Positions 1-28,568 of a stretch of DNA of 64,000 bases are shown piece after piece; the first letter of the stretch is position 1, and each line of letters begins with the position of its first letter. The position numbers and the translations under genes are program-made. Under the pieces are notes generated by a model. It did no database searches and was not told the DNA's origin. It worked only from the letters and a program-made list of their open reading frames with translations. The stretch covers positions 2,921,131-2,985,130 of the forward strand of contig CM035352.1 in assembly GCA_020137815.1 (NCBI GenBank). Reading direction: 5' to 3'. This stretch comes from Hormiphora californensis. Lineage: Eukaryota > Ctenophora > Tentaculata > Cydippida > Pleurobrachiidae.

Positions 1-318
1 TCTCATTCCTCTCTCTCCCAATCTCAGTCCCCCTCTCATTCTCCCCTCTCATTCCCTCTTCTCTCCCAAACTCATTCCCATCTCTCATTCCCATCTCTCA
101 TTCCCCCTCTCATTCCCACTATATCCCAATCTTTCACTCCCCCGCTCATTATCCCCCTCTCATTCCCCCTCTAATTCCCCCCTCTCATTCTCCCCTCTTT
201 CCCAAACTCATTCTCATATCTCATTCTCCATCTCTTTCCCTCCTATCTCCCAATCTCTCATTCCTGGTCGCCCCTTTTATTATGCCCATTGCCCCTCTCG
301 TTATCCCCCTCTCAGGTG
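1..318. repeat. Imperfect pyrimidine-rich minisatellite
   Basis: Degenerate tandem copies of a 10-20 bp unit based on CTCTCATTCCCCC run from the window start to about 318. No open frame of coding character is seen. It probably continues to the left of the window. Confidence 0.8.
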
Positions 319-653
319 TGGCACTGGCTATTAATTATCGCACATTGAGAATCAAGTGTCCTGATTGGCCAGTGGATCTCTATCTCAATTCACACATTAC
401 GTTCCACGTTATTGTATGTCACGCTGATATCTTCACGTGATGGAAAAGAGAGAGTGCCCATTGGGCGTCGCATCCTATCACATGTATAACACCTCAGTAT
501 CACATGGGTCGGACCAAGCCTCGAAACATGTTGTTCGTGGACGGTTATCTAAAGTTTAGCGAGATATTAGTCGCTCACTAACTTGACTTCTAAATTTCAA
601 CACTAAACTGAATTTAGTTTCGTGGAGGACACCCAGGCCTTTTCCTAAAGTGC

Positions 654-760
654 GTTTCAAACGACTTGACCTGAGATTCCTGGAAATTCAAGATTTCCCC
701 TTTGTAAATACACGCGCGATGCGCCGAATTCCAAGAATTCCGGGTCAAGTCGCTTGAAAC
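654..760. repeat. Short imperfect inverted repeat (MITE-like)
   Basis: The arm at 654-690 (beginning GTTTCAAACGACTTGACC) is nearly the reverse complement of 725-760 (ending GGGTCAAGTCGCTTGAAAC). The arms are about 35 bp with a few mismatches and enclose about 35 bp. This is probably a tiny non-autonomous element or its remnant. Confidence 0.6.
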
Positions 761-1424
761 CAGGGACGTCGCTGGGCCTTCGGCCCAGCGCGTACCTGTG
801 CGTCCAGGGGCCTTGGGCGGTAGCCCGGGTCAGGGGGAGTGGGGGGGTTTCAAGTTGAAACGGACTTTAAAAAACCGGGAAAACGGGGAAAAAAGATTTT
901 GATTGATGGCCGTGGATCGAAAGAAAAAACTGCACTGTGGCGCGCCGATAAACCCTTTATGCTCTGCCGTGCGTTTAAGACGCGCGCGTTGCACCGGCGC
1001 AAGTTTCAAAATTCAAAATTTTCTTGACTTCAAATTTGCATCGTTTTCGTTTTTTTTGTGTTTTTGTTCTTATTTCTCTCCTTCATTTCGGGCTTCCGCC
1101 TAGGTGTCTGCCGTCCGTGGACAAGGGACACCCACCAGCATCGTCCCTGGTACGCACTAGCACTCTCCGGTATTGGAGGTATGAACACGCGAGCAGTAGA
1201 CTACAAAGCGGAATATTAAATATTTGTATGATGATGAGTACCACCTGGTTGGTGGTTGATCAGCAATGTCCCTGACGGCTGACATTCCCGGCCTGCTTGA
1301 CCTGTTTTTGTGATCCGTAGTGACTGGTGTTCCATAGTTTTGCCCCAAGATACGAAAAGAAGTTTTCAAACATAGTGGACACCGACTTTCAGTTATCAGC
1401 ATCAAGATTTAAAGTTATGGAAGC

Positions 1425-1880
1425 ACTCGTCCTATCCTCCACCATCTGTCCCAGTCTCCACCTTTCGTCCTATCCTTCACCATCCGTCCTATCCTCCACC
1501 ATCCGTCCTATCCTCCACCATCCGTCCTATCATCCACCATGATCTGGAATATCCTCCACCACCATCTGTCGCATCCTTTCACCATTCGTCCTATCCTCGA
1601 CCATCCGTCCTATCCTCCATCTTTCGTCAAACTTTCCACCACCCGTCCTATCCTCCACCATCTCTCCCATCCTCCACCATCCGTCCAATCCCCCACCATC
1701 CGTCCAATCCCCCACCATCCTTCCTATCCCCCACCATCCTTCCTATCCTCCACCATCCATCCTTCACCATCCATCCTATCCTCCATCATCCTGTTCCTAT
1801 CCTCTATCAGCTGTCCTAGACAGTACCATCACTCCTATCCTCCACCATCCGTCCTACTTCACCACCATCCCGAGTTAGGA
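1425..1880. repeat. Minisatellite, unit near 19 bp (CCTCCACCATCCGTCCTAT)
   Basis: Tandem copies of a roughly 19-bp unit with frequent substitutions and small indels. Open frames across it on both strands are made of the repeat itself and are not taken as genes. Confidence 0.85.
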
Positions 1881-2340
1881 GAGACGTCCTCCACATATTG
1901 TTCAGAGCTAGGGTTTTTTGAGTGCGTATTCTTGTTCGTTTGTGTGTGGTGGGTGTATGGGTTAGTAGGATCTTGGCAACTGAGATGTGGAGTAGAGTCT
2001 GAGGGTAGTCGAGAATTGGCCGAGTATGGGCCAGGAGAAAACAGTTACAAGAAACGTGTACCGTTACGAAAACGGCTGAAAGTGCAGTTATTCCTGCAGA
2101 CTGTAAATGAACACTTCGAAAGTGATGATAAGTATGTGTTTATCAATGACAATCTTACTATTTTTATGTAAACGATGTGTGCTGAACATGATTTACTGTT
2201 TCCAAGTAGTCTAGGTATGCTGTGTCCGTTTGTGTGTGCACCTCTGTGTTCTCTTGTGAGATGACCATTTTTTAATTAACTTATTTAACTTAACTTATTT
2301 GTGTTTTGTGTATGTCTTTATATTTTGGGTGTTGGGGTAT

Positions 2341-2388
2341 AAGTGTGAGTGTGAGTGTGAGTTTGAGTGTGAGTTCTGTGTGTGTGTC

Positions 2389-2438
<50 letters not shown>

Positions 2439-2485
2439 GGTGTGTGTGTGTGTGTGTGTGTGTGAGTGTGTGTGTATGTGTGGTG
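2341..2485. repeat. (GT)n microsatellite
   Basis: GTGTGA-type repeats pass into a long (TG)n run with a few interruptions. It lies about 550 bp upstream of the ankyrin gene start. Confidence 0.95.
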
Positions 2486-3038
2486 GTGTTTTGTAACTAC
2501 CGTATTTTTAACTAACTTATTCGCCTTTTTCTTTTCGATTTTAGTAATTTATTAAACCCGGTTAAATCTATCTGTCCGTTTAGCTCTCAGCTCATTCAAT
2601 GTCATTGTTACCCGTCTCATTGGTTCGTCTGTGTGTGTTTGTCCCGCTTTAGGTAACTGCTGTTGTGCTATTAGCCTCGGCCTAGAAGCGTATATTAATG
2701 TACTTAATTTTTAACTATATTTTATACGTATAGTGTAAGAGCGGGAGAGTCATATATTTTCTTATATTGACTTGATATAAATTGTGAAGTTCATATTCAT
2801 ATTCATATTCTCTCCCTTTAAAAATTAGGGATCATGATCGATCACTGCCCGTGGGGTGTTGTCAGTTGTTACCAGGTTTTCTAGATTGTATGATACCAGA
2901 TTTAATAAAATAAGAAGAGTTTCGGCAGGTGATTTTGATAAAACAACTTACCAAGAGTCGCCTTCCGATTTTAGTTTAGGCATCAATGGTCCCTTTTGAT
3001 GTCGGTTGAACTGTGAGGAACTTAGAAGAGGAGTCGCA

Positions 3039-15134
<12,096 letters not shown>

Positions 15135-15815
15135 GATACTGCTGGTGTTATTATAGCAAAGACCTTGCAAGCTACTACCTGCGAAGTTATATTTGTGACA
15201 GAGACACTAATTCAGCTGGATTTACCAGCAATTCAATGGCGGAAGAACTTGCGTGAAAAAAGAAACATGGATTTTATGTGTGTGCATATGTTTTTTTACC
15301 AAAATGACTTATTGTTTCCCCCTACCCTGACAGAGATTGCTCAATTTTTATTTGTAAGTACCTACTACTAAGACGGAGGGAAAGAAATAAAGAGAGAGAG
15401 GGAGGTTATGATTTGCTTCCTCTGGTGTCTTAGTAAGCAAGTGAATTAAAACTGCTGGAATTAAGCCACACAGTGTGTGTGATGAAGTTTGACATGCTAT
15501 GTGCCATTAGCCGGTCTGGTAATGGAGCGCGCGAGAATCAATCTTGAATGAAGAGTACAGTTTCAGCATTGAGTGTGAGTGCGCGGGATGATAGCCACAC
15601 GCTTCATGCGCTGACAAGAGCTCCGAACCTTTCCGTATGTCTGGTACCGTCCAGACCGTGTCGGCGCCGCCAGACAGTCCACCATTGGATATAACGAAAT
15701 CAAAGGCTTTGGATAAATCAATAACAAATGGGGCCTTTGTACAAGTGGTTCTTTATATAAAAAACAGGAGTAAAATCAGATACGCTTGGTTAATAAGGGC
15801 AGTTTAAAAGACAGT
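15135..15815. other. Convergent intergenic region
   Basis: This lies between the 3' ends of the ankyrin gene (+) and the TRAFD1-like gene (-). An AATAAA-containing stretch near 15385 could serve as a + polyadenylation signal. Nothing else is supported. Confidence 0.5.
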
Positions 15816-20696
<4,881 letters not shown>

Positions 20697-20868
20697 TTTC
20701 TAAAGCGAGAAAATTAGGGTGAAATAACTTAATCTTTAAACATATTCTTGCCTCAACCTTCTAAAAAGTTTCCCCCGCGTTTTGACAGTGACTCAACCGA
20801 TCATAGCTCAATGGGCATCTTTTTACTTGTTGCCTATCTGGTGCCGCCTACCCCTGTCACACACACAG

Positions 20869-20978
20869 TGTAGACCCGTCTTAGAATACTTACTGTCAAA
20901 CTGAGTTCAAATTGGGGTCTGGCGCCACCAGGAAAACAGAACGTCACCTCGTTATAAGTATTCTAAGACGGGTCTACA
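20869..20978. mobile_element. Short MITE-like inverted repeat
   Basis: TGTAGACCCGTCTTAGAATA at 20869 and its exact complement ending at 20978 form arms of about 24 bp around a 62-bp spacer. It is upstream of the TRAFD1-like gene. Confidence 0.75.
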
Positions 20979-21921
20979 GTATATGCTTCGGATTTATTAA
21001 AACTATTCGCCCACCCTCGAATTGGCACAATTTATATCTGAGATATCGCCAATTCCTAGTAAGGTAGATACCCCAAATTTTGAGGTTGGGAAGAATTTGA
21101 AATTTTCTTACTAACCTACAAATTTAAAGTCTCTATCTTTATCAGAGGGTGGAGCTATGGCCTGTAGAACAAAAAGAGAGCGGACAGTTTCATAGTAGAG
21201 TCGATAACTACATCGACCTCTCCCAATTGTTCCAGTTTTTGTCACATCTGTTTGGAGCCTCGACACGACCTCTAGACAGGTGTTACTTTTTCACAAACTG
21301 TTTTCATCTTGGTGTAATCAGCAGTTGAAATGTTGCTGATCATAACAAAAACCGGACTAAATTTTTTCAACTTGGGGTAAAACCATGGGTGTCAAAAGTT
21401 AGCTCTAGGTCCCCTGAGTAACCATCCGGAGACTCTAAGAGATATTTCAAGCCGTTCTCCCGTAATCATTAATCCCGGTGGAGAAAAAAATACAATGCGG
21501 ACGTACGTGAGCGCTGGCAGGCTGTTTACATGTTATTGTATGTCTCTCACTCTCTCTGGAAAAACCGCACGTGCGGTTGCGCCGCGCGAGATAACTCCTT
21601 CTGAAGGGGGAGAAAAGAGAGAGACGCACATTAACGTTATACATTAAAGTTGAGGTTGTAGGCAATTGCACGTACGTCCATACTCAAATATGTGCTCTAC
21701 CGGGATTAATGATTACAGGAGAACGGCTTGAAATATCTCTTGGAGTCTCCGGATGGTTACTCAGGGGACCTAGAGCTAACTTTTGACACCCATGGTTTTA
21801 CCCCAAGTTGAAAAAATTTAGTCAGGTTTTTGTTATGATCAACAAAATTTCAACTGCTGATTACACCAAGATGAAAACAGTTTGTGAAAAAGTAACACCT
21901 GTTTAGAGGTCGTGTCGAGGC

Positions 21922-23157
21922 GGGGGGGTTCCAACCTATTTTTTTGTATTTTTTTGTATTTTTTTGTACGGACCATACATAAAAGTATCCAAAATTCCTG
22001 TTTTTTTCCATACAAACAATACAAAAAAATACAAAAAAATACAAAAAAATAATGAAGGATGTGGGTGCGTGAAAAAAGTATAAATAATACATGTACATGA
22101 ACATAAACGGAACCCAGCTATACATAAACGGTAAGAAATTGCGATTCGGGGAAATTTCTCGCTTAGAAAATACGATTCGGGAAAATTTTCTTGGTAAGAA
22201 ATTGCGATTCGGGGAAATTTCTCGCTTAGAAAATACGATTCGAGAAAATTTTCTCGGTAAGAAATTGCGATTCGAGGAAATTTCTCGCTTAGAAAATACT
22301 ATTCGAGAAAATTTTCTCGGTAAGAATTTGCGATTCGAGGAAATTTCTCGCTTAGAAAATACGATTCGAGAAAATTTTCTCGGTAAGAAATTGCGATTCG
22401 GGGAAATTTCTCGCTTAGAAAATACGATTCGAGAAAATTTTCTCGGTAAGAAATTGCGATTCGGGGAAATTTCTCGCTTAGAAAATACGATTCGGGAAAA
22501 TTTTCTCGGTAGGAAATTGCGATTCGGGGAAATTTCTCGCTTAGAAAATACGATTCGAGAAAATTTTCTCGGTAAGAAATTGCGATTCGAGGAAATTTCT
22601 CGCTTAGAAAATACGATTCGAGAAAATTTTCTCGGTAAGAAATTGCGATTCGGGGAAATTTCTCGCTTAGAAAATACGATTCGGGAAAATTTTCTTGGTA
22701 AGAAATTGCGATTCGGGGAAATTCCTCGCTTAGAAAATACGATTCGGGAAAATTTTCTCGGTAAGAAATTGCGATTCGGGGAAATTTCTCGCTTAGAAAA
22801 TACGATTCGAAAAAATTTTCTCGGTAAGAAATTGCGATTCGGGGAAATTTCTCGCTTAGAAAATACGATTCGAGAAAATTTTCTCGGTAAGAAATTGCGA
22901 TTCGGGGAAATTTCTCTCGCGATTTTGGCATGCTACATATGTAAAATATGTATATTAAGCCAAAAACTAATTGAAATTAGTTGGCGGGAAAGGTGACCCA
23001 CTTACACCTTTTGCTCCTGCCGGGTATCACCACGAACTCTCATTCTATCCCTCGGTATCTCAATCTCATATTTTTCGAGGGTAACTTATTCCTGTTCGTT
23101 CTATCCCTCTCTCTCCTCCCTGTCTCCCTGTCTCGCTCTCTCTCTCTCGCTCTCTCT

Positions 23158-23230
<73 letters not shown>

Positions 23231-24504
23231 ACTCTCTCTCACTCTATCACAGTCTTTCACTGTCTTATTCCATCCTGATCCCGGCAGCAGGCAAAGGTGT
23301 AAGTGGGTCACCTTTCCCGCCAACTAATTTCAATTAGTTTTTGGCTTAATTTAGGTCCCTTTTTGGTTTCTAATCGCAGCATGACATTATTTCATGATGT
23401 AATATTGTCGAAATGATGCGTTATATGAGAAACGAGACGAATTTCTGTGAAAATCGTATTTTAGACGTCATAATGACGTCATTTGACGTAATCAGTGACG
23501 TCGTAACGACGTAATTGCATCACGATATATTTTGAATCAATACCCCAAAGGAGCTTGTAAAGTTTCATTGACCACAGTGGTCAGGAAAGGGAGTTTTTGC
23601 TCGAAAAACGTTCAATTTGCTTAATTTTTCGTCAAATTTTTGACTTCCGACGCGATTTAAGGGCTCAAAATGATAAGCTACGAAAATTCGCTATATAGTA
23701 TCTGAAAGTTCAGACGATTTGCCGGTAACGATTTTTCGTCAAATCAGAAATCGGAACACGTCTTCAGGGTGCTAGAGGCGTTTGAAAAAATTTAGTCGGT
23801 CTCGCGCAATGACGTCACTCGTGACGTCATTGCGCGCGTCATAGGTAAGATGAAGAGTCGCCACCCAGATGGGTACATGCACGAGACAATTATCTGTCGA
23901 ATGCCGCTTGGTTTAAGGTCGTACGATGTCTGGTTCGTCTCAAACTGGGACCAAACGGATGGTAACAAAGCGTCTATACATGTATATATGTATCAACCTA
24001 GTTATCCCCACACTGAATTTTCTGTTTTGGGGGTGGTGTTATAACTTTTGAACAAAAAGAGCTAGCCACTTGAAATTTTAACCATCGATAGAGGTCTACA
24101 AGAAGCTTCTAAGTACAAAATTTCAGCTTCCTAGCTCTTCCGGTTCGGTAGTTATCTCATGTCAAAAAGTGCCAAAATGGGCTAAAAGTATGAAATAACT
24201 ATATATACGCTGTGAGCAAGCGGGCCGTTTTTGGGGGAAATTTTTTTCGGGGGATGGATGGGGTCACCTTTGCGCTTGCCAGCGCAGTGATATTTTGTGC
24301 TAAATTGCGTGAAATAGCGTGGAAGAATGTTTAAAAACAGTAAAAGTTCGAACAATAATGGTAAATTACCATATAAAACTGTTTTTATTTTTTTGTATTT
24401 TTTTGTACTTTTTTGTATTTTTTTGTATTTTTTTGTATTTTTTGTTTGAGGAAACCCGTGTTTTTTTCCGTACAAACGTACACGAAATAGGTTGGAACCC
24501 CCCC
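21922..24504. mobile_element. hAT-like non-autonomous element, copy 2 (interrupted)
   Basis: It has the same ends, (TTTTTTTGTA)n sub-terminal tracts and 63-bp core repeats as the copy at 12607-13851. The 8-bp duplication GTCGAGGC flanks it exactly (21914-21921 and 24505-24512). The 63-bp array (about 22133-22915) again has twelve full units plus a partial one. The 3' part is interrupted at about 22957 by a 1.3-kb insertion and resumes at about 24290 (ATTTTGTGCTAAATTGCG). Confidence 0.88.
22955..24290. mobile_element. Insertion within the hAT-like element, with inverted-repeat head
   Basis: Comparison with copy 1 shows that about 1.33 kb is extra here. It opens with a 59-bp perfect inverted pair, 22955-23012 (TTAAGCCAAAAACTAATTG) and 23291-23349, enclosing a (TC)n microsatellite, followed by about 940 bp of unique sequence containing several TGACGTCA-type palindromes. 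The duplicated base pairs at the junction are probably AT or TA. No protein is recognised. Confidence 0.7.
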
Positions 24505-24684
24505 GTCGAGGCTCCAAACTGATGTGACAAAAACTGGAACAATTGGGAGAGGTCGATGTAGTTATCGACTCTACTATCAAAAAAATCCCACTTTAAAAAG
24601 TTGCACAGATCAATGAAATAATAAAATTCAATTCACTCGTCTGCGCGGCGTCAAATCCAGAACGGCGCGGCTCCCTTTTTGCAG

Positions 24685-24998
24685 CGTTTTAAAGTCCATT
24701 TTTATTCAACTGTTCACCCCTCAACTCGTGCGCGTGCGATATTTTAATTTAAAGTCCATTTTTATTCAACTGTTCACCCTCCAACTCGTGCGCGTGCAAT
24801 ATTTTAATTTACGCTGCGCGCGCTACACGTTAACATGTGATAGACGCGCAAAACAATTCCGCGCACGACTTTGGGGGGTGAACAGTTGAAAAAAAATGGA
24901 GTATACGCTGCGCGCGCTACACGTTAACATGTGATAAACGCGCAAAACAATTCCGCGCACGACTTTGGGGGGTGAACAGTTGAAAAAAAATGGACATT
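24685..24998. repeat. Duplicated arms of an inverted repeat
   Basis: A unit of about 61 bp (AAAGTCCATTTTTATTCAAC) occurs twice in tandem (24690-24810). A unit of about 96 bp (ACGCTGCGCGCGCTACACGT) also occurs twice (24811-24998), each copy ending in the inverted complement GTTGAAAAAAAATGGA. It is therefore an inverted repeat in which both arms were duplicated. Confidence 0.75.
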
Positions 24999-25162
24999 AG
25001 TTGTTTAGCGGCGCCATACCCCATTTGATTCTCAGTGCGCTCAGATGGGTCGCGGCGCCAGACAGTTTAGCCGCGGCCGCTCAATTGAGTCAGATGTGTG
25101 AGCTACCCGCCACCCGGACTGTCATGGTTCCAAATATCGATGCCCTGACTCTGATCATATTC

Positions 25163-25540
25163 TTGGGCACGTCGCGCCCTCTTTTTTCGCGCGCGATTTT
25201 TCGCGAACCCCTCACACAGAGGGCACAGTCACGACTAGAGCACTCGGAAAGTGCTTAGCTTCGCTAAACGGCGCTAGTTAGCGCTTTAATTTTTAGTTTT
25301 TCTGATTGGCACTATCTCAAACTGGTGCAACGTATTTGTCTCGATCTATAACTCTCAAAAACAGTGGCGTAATCGCCGATTTCTGTATACAGTTTTTTGG
25401 CGATTACGAGAGATTGAGGGATCTGACAAACACAAAATTCTGGATTTATAAACTTCAGACAATTTGCCACCTTCCTACCAAAGGATTTTGTCTGGGGACT
25501 TCTGGCCTTTGATTGACAGCCAATTAAAAATATTTGTCCT
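25163..25540 (+). repeat. Dispersed repeat family (CTTGGGCACGTCGCGCCC), copy A
   Basis: It shares its start and internal blocks (GCTAAACGGCGCTAGTTAGC; AACTCTCAAAAACAGTGGCG) with 39932-40300. Shorter copies of the first 20-30 bp occur at 48001 (+) and near 44127-44160 (-). It has no open frame and behaves like a SINE-size or MITE-size family. Confidence 0.75.
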
Positions 25541-25689
25541 GAATTTAGTGGGGCTAGTGTGCTAAACCATGGCCTCTATTGCAGTAATCTCTTGTGTGTG
25601 ATTGGCTGATGATGGAGTGAGGTCACGGGGACCCTTTTAATTGTACAACGTGGAACCCACGTTTGCTTGCTGTGGTGAGTCGTTACTAC

Positions 25690-26165
25690 ACGTGATCAAT
25701 TAAAGGACCAATATCTGTAGCTTATCGGCCGATATAGCCGATCCGATATCGGTCATGTGGGACGCCTGGCACGTGATTCGAGACCAAGTGAGGCACCCCG
25801 TTCTGGCCTCGATTGGTTATTGATGCAGTCATATGGTGATCACGTGTCCCATGTTATGACCAATATGGTAATAGGTGGTTCACGTGATACGTTTGTTCTA
25901 CCGAGATTGGTTTGGACCAAGTGAGGTACCTGTTCTGGCCTTGGTTGGCTGTTGACTGCAGGCAGTGAAATCATGGACCCATGTTATAACCAATATGGTC
26001 AATTTACAGACGCATGTTATGACCATATGGTCAATACGTGGTTCACGTGATGCGTTTGTTCTGCTGTGGTTGGTTCGGACCAAGTGAGGCACCCGTTCCG
26101 ACCTCTGATTGGCTGTTGACTGCAGTCACGTGGTGATCAGGTGACTGATTTTATGACCATATATG
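25690..26165. repeat. Diverged tandem repeat, period near 150 bp
   Basis: Three units contain GACCAAGTGAGGCACC, TTGGCTGTTGACTGCAG, TATGACCAATATGGT and CACGTGAT in the same order. It directly abuts a (GA)n tract and the virus-derived element to the right. Confidence 0.75.
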
Positions 26166-26180
26166 AGAGGGAGAGAGAGA

Positions 26181-26268
<88 letters not shown>

Positions 26269-26280
26269 CAGAGAGAGACT
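26166..26280. repeat. (GA)n microsatellite
   Basis: A GA-rich tract lies between the tandem repeat on the left and the first Polinton gene on the right, so it marks the approximate left edge of the virus-derived element. Confidence 0.9.
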
Positions 26281-26374
26281 GCTCACGACAGTCAACCGGA
26301 GAATGCGCGTCTCATGGGAGAGAAAGTTAAAATAAAACAAATTTATTTACCATGAAATATTAAAATGAATCATT

Positions 26375-26809
26375 CTACATCATTCTATATACATCGAATC
26401 GAATACAAGCGAGACATTCAACTTGCCAGGCTGTTGACGGACGGGAGTTTCTCGCAATTTCTATTAGATCATCTCGCTCAATATCACTTTTGATTTTCCT
26501 TGTGTCCGCTGGCGTGATTATAAGTCGAGCCGTATCAAAAACCATCGTGTTGTTTGAAGGATGATAAAACTTCATATTATCGGTGGGAAGATGTCGCATG
26601 ATGTATCCAAAGGCTACATTGAGCTTCACATGTTGTTTGTAGTTAGATAGAACTTCGTCCAGCTTACCAGATATTTTATCTGTCAAGGACAACGGGAAAT
26701 GATACACATCTTTCAACTTTCCTCTCTTAACACTTTTTTGAATTGGTGACCAATGTTGACGATAGATCCCCTGAAATTCTTCAGGGATAGATTCAATAAA
26801 CGATTCCAT
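26375..26809 (-). CDS. Polinton hypothetical protein, 144 aa
   Basis: An uninterrupted frame on - with ATG at 26809. The product is mixed alpha/beta in appearance and slightly basic, with no signal peptide or membrane segment. The C-terminal half (from about residue 85) contains a regular pattern of hydrophobic strands. I do not recognise a family. It is the outermost gene on the left of the element, and the next gene (26903-27304) is also on -. No clear TATA box was found before its start. Confidence 0.6.
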   Translation of the reverse strand: MESFIESIPEEFQGIYRQHWSPIQKSVKRGKLKDVYHFPLSLTDKISGKLDEVLSNYKQHVKLNVAFGYIMRHLPTDNMKFYHPSNNTMVFDTARLIITPADTRKIKSDIERDDLIEIARNSRPSTAWQVECLACIRFDVYRMM

Positions 26810-26902
26810 TCTAAAATTGAGTTGAAAAACGTTAGTTACTGAAACTTTAATATTAGTACACAGTAAGACACATCTGATTCAATAATAAGGTTACAAATCA
26901 TA

Positions 26903-27304
26903 CTAGTTTAGTTTTCTCTTCTTTGCAGGTGATTTATTGTAGATTAATTTATCAACTTCCTCGTTTACATATCTTCCATAGTAAATAGCCTCTGGGGTCA
27001 CAGTTAAGATGAAACTTCGCCCGCACGAAATGTAACACTGACGATCCTCCTCTGGTTTGTCTGACTGGGGAAGTTTCGGTTTAAGAGTCTCGTACTCTTT
27101 TGAAAGTGTTCTGAGAAGTTCCCCTTGAGCAGTGAAGAAATGTTTCCCCAATTTATCCAGCAGAGAGTCCTGTTGACACATGTGTAGAATTGGTGACTTC
27201 AAACCAGCTTTGTGAGCTGGGCATGTTTTCTCCGATATCCTACAGACTTTCCGAACCATGCTATCACATAGTGCTGCAGTCCAAACATTCTCAAAATACA
27301 ACAT
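26903..27304 (-). CDS. Polinton hypothetical Cys-containing protein, 133 aa
   Basis: ATG at 27304, diverging from the integrase across an AT-rich region with (TA)n. The N-terminal third holds several cysteines (RKVCRI, KTCPAHKAG, HMCQQD) and one CYISCG pair in the middle; the tail is basic (SPAKKRKLN), resembling a nuclear localisation signal. The Cys/His spacing could bind zinc, but I cannot name the fold. It probably belongs to the accessory Polinton genes of unknown function. Confidence 0.6.
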   Translation of the reverse strand: MLYFENVWTAALCDSMVRKVCRISEKTCPAHKAGLKSPILHMCQQDSLLDKLGKHFFTAQGELLRTLSKEYETLKPKLPQSDKPEEDRQCYISCGRSFILTVTPEAIYYGRYVNEEVDKLIYNKSPAKKRKLN

Positions 27305-27344
27305 ATTACAACTGTGATATAACAGGTGAATTTCAACTCGATCT

Positions 27345-27380
27345 TCCTATATATATATATATATATATACTATATATAAG
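27345..27380. promoter_or_regulatory. Probable bidirectional TATA region
   Basis: A (TA)n run followed by CTATATATAAGAGG lies between the divergent - gene (start 27304) and the integrase (start 27441). The TATATAAG on + is about 65 bp before the integrase ATG. Confidence 0.5.
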
Positions 27381-27440
27381 AGGTACTAGGCAAGTTCTAC
27401 CCCTCTTATCGACGTGTTTATTTGTTTCATCCGCACAAGT

Positions 27441-28536
27441 ATGCCACGGAAAAAGGTCCGCAAAAAGTCGCAACCGAAAGACGACATCCAGAAATTGTAC
27501 ACAAATCCTAAATCTTCAGGAGCGTTTGCAGGCAAAGAAACATTTTATCGATCAGCAAGAGAGCAAAATAAAAGGTTGAAGAGAACGAATGTGAACAAGG
27601 CTCTTCTGAAAAGTGACCCATATACTCTCCATAAGCCGGTTCGAAAGCCGCGTCGTTATAGACGTATCTACACCAAGGGTATAAACTATCATTTTCAAGC
27701 TGATCTTGTGGATATGAGTGCATACTCCAAGGAAAATGACGGGTACAGGTGGATACTTAATGTGATCGATACATTTAGTAAGAAACTGTGGGCATTTAGA
27801 CTGAAGAACAAAACTGGTAAAAGTGTTTATGACGCTCTTGAACCGCTTCTTACTAAACTAAGACCTCAAAAATTTGAGACGGACGGAGGGGGAGAATTTA
27901 AAAACAAAAGACTACTGGATCTATTGAGCAAGCTTCTCATTGACCACTATACTGTCTACTCTGATCAAAAGTGTGCCGTGGTAGAGCGTTTGAACAGAAC
28001 TATGAAAACTCGAATTTTTCGAGCCTTCACAGCCCAGGGCACACATCGATGGATCGACATACTAGACAAGTTGGTTCAAGGGTACAATAATAGCCATCAT
28101 CATTCTATAAAAATGAAGCCGAGTCAAGTTAACAAGAAGAATGAAAATGTTGTACGCAGAACGCTGTTCCCCACCCGAACCACCTCCCCGTCCGCCAAAG
28201 CTCAAAGTTGGTGATACTGTCCGCGTCTCGGGGATTAAAGACGTCTTTCAGAAAGGTTACGAACAAACATGGAGTTTTGAAGTGTTCACTATCGACGAAG
28301 TCAGAAATACTAATCCCGTTACCTATCGATTGAAAGATTTCGCTGGTGAGCAACTCCAAGGGAGTTTTTACGAATCACAAGTTCAGGAGGTCGATAAGAC
28401 AAATGAAATTTTTGCTGTTGACAAAGTGTTGAAAACAAGGAAACTGAGAGGTCGAGTTCAATATTTTGTTAGCTTTAGAGGTTACCCTGAATCAGAGAAC
28501 AGGTGGGTGAATAAATCTGACATGTATGATGTATAA
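27441..28536 (+). pseudogene. Polinton integrase (DDE core plus chromodomain), frameshifted
   Basis: This is a retroviral-type integrase that would insert the element. From ATG 27441 the acidic triad appears at D88 (QAD), D148 (ETD) and E182 (VVE), the last two with the usual D-x(33-35)-E spacing; a basic N-terminal segment precedes the core. The first frame stops at about 28214. Homologous sequence continues in another frame from about 28141 to 28536: a proline-rich hinge, an SH3-like segment (KLKVGDTVRVSG) and a chromodomain (YFVSFRGYPESENRWV). The break lies near 28170 in a C-rich stretch and looks like a one-base indel. Sequencing error or programmed shifting cannot be excluded. Confidence 0.8.
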
Positions 28537-28539
28537 AAG
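28532..28539 (+). promoter_or_regulatory. TATA box of the packaging ATPase
   Basis: TATAAAAG lies 30 bp before the ATPase ATG (28569) and overlaps the end of the integrase frame. Confidence 0.6.
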
Positions 28540-28568
28540 TATGTTTTACACTTCTCATTTGATTCAAA

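Larger units (their letters stand above)
319..2340. other. Intergenic stretch with small repeats
   Basis: I see no supported gene here. It holds a short inverted repeat (654-760), a perfect hairpin (770-790) and a CCATCCGTCCTAT-type minisatellite (1425-1880). A short + frame at 1900-2170 encodes a basic stretch followed by many acidic residues, but it has no supported splice sites or homology that I recognise. Confidence 0.5.
21192..24577. mobile_element. Foldback element carrying two nested insertions
   Basis: The left arm 21192-21476 (ATAGTAGAGTCGATAACTAC) is the near-exact reverse complement of a right arm that is split: 21705-21921 plus 24505-24577. The split is exactly the hAT-like insertion 21922-24504. 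The unique spacer is about 21480-21700. Without the insert the element would be about 800 bp. No coding capacity is seen. Confidence 0.8.

Noticed and set aside
1157-1405. Minus strand frame resembling a reverse transcriptase end
   Set aside because: The resemblance is too weak: no motif could be matched, and the frame is short.
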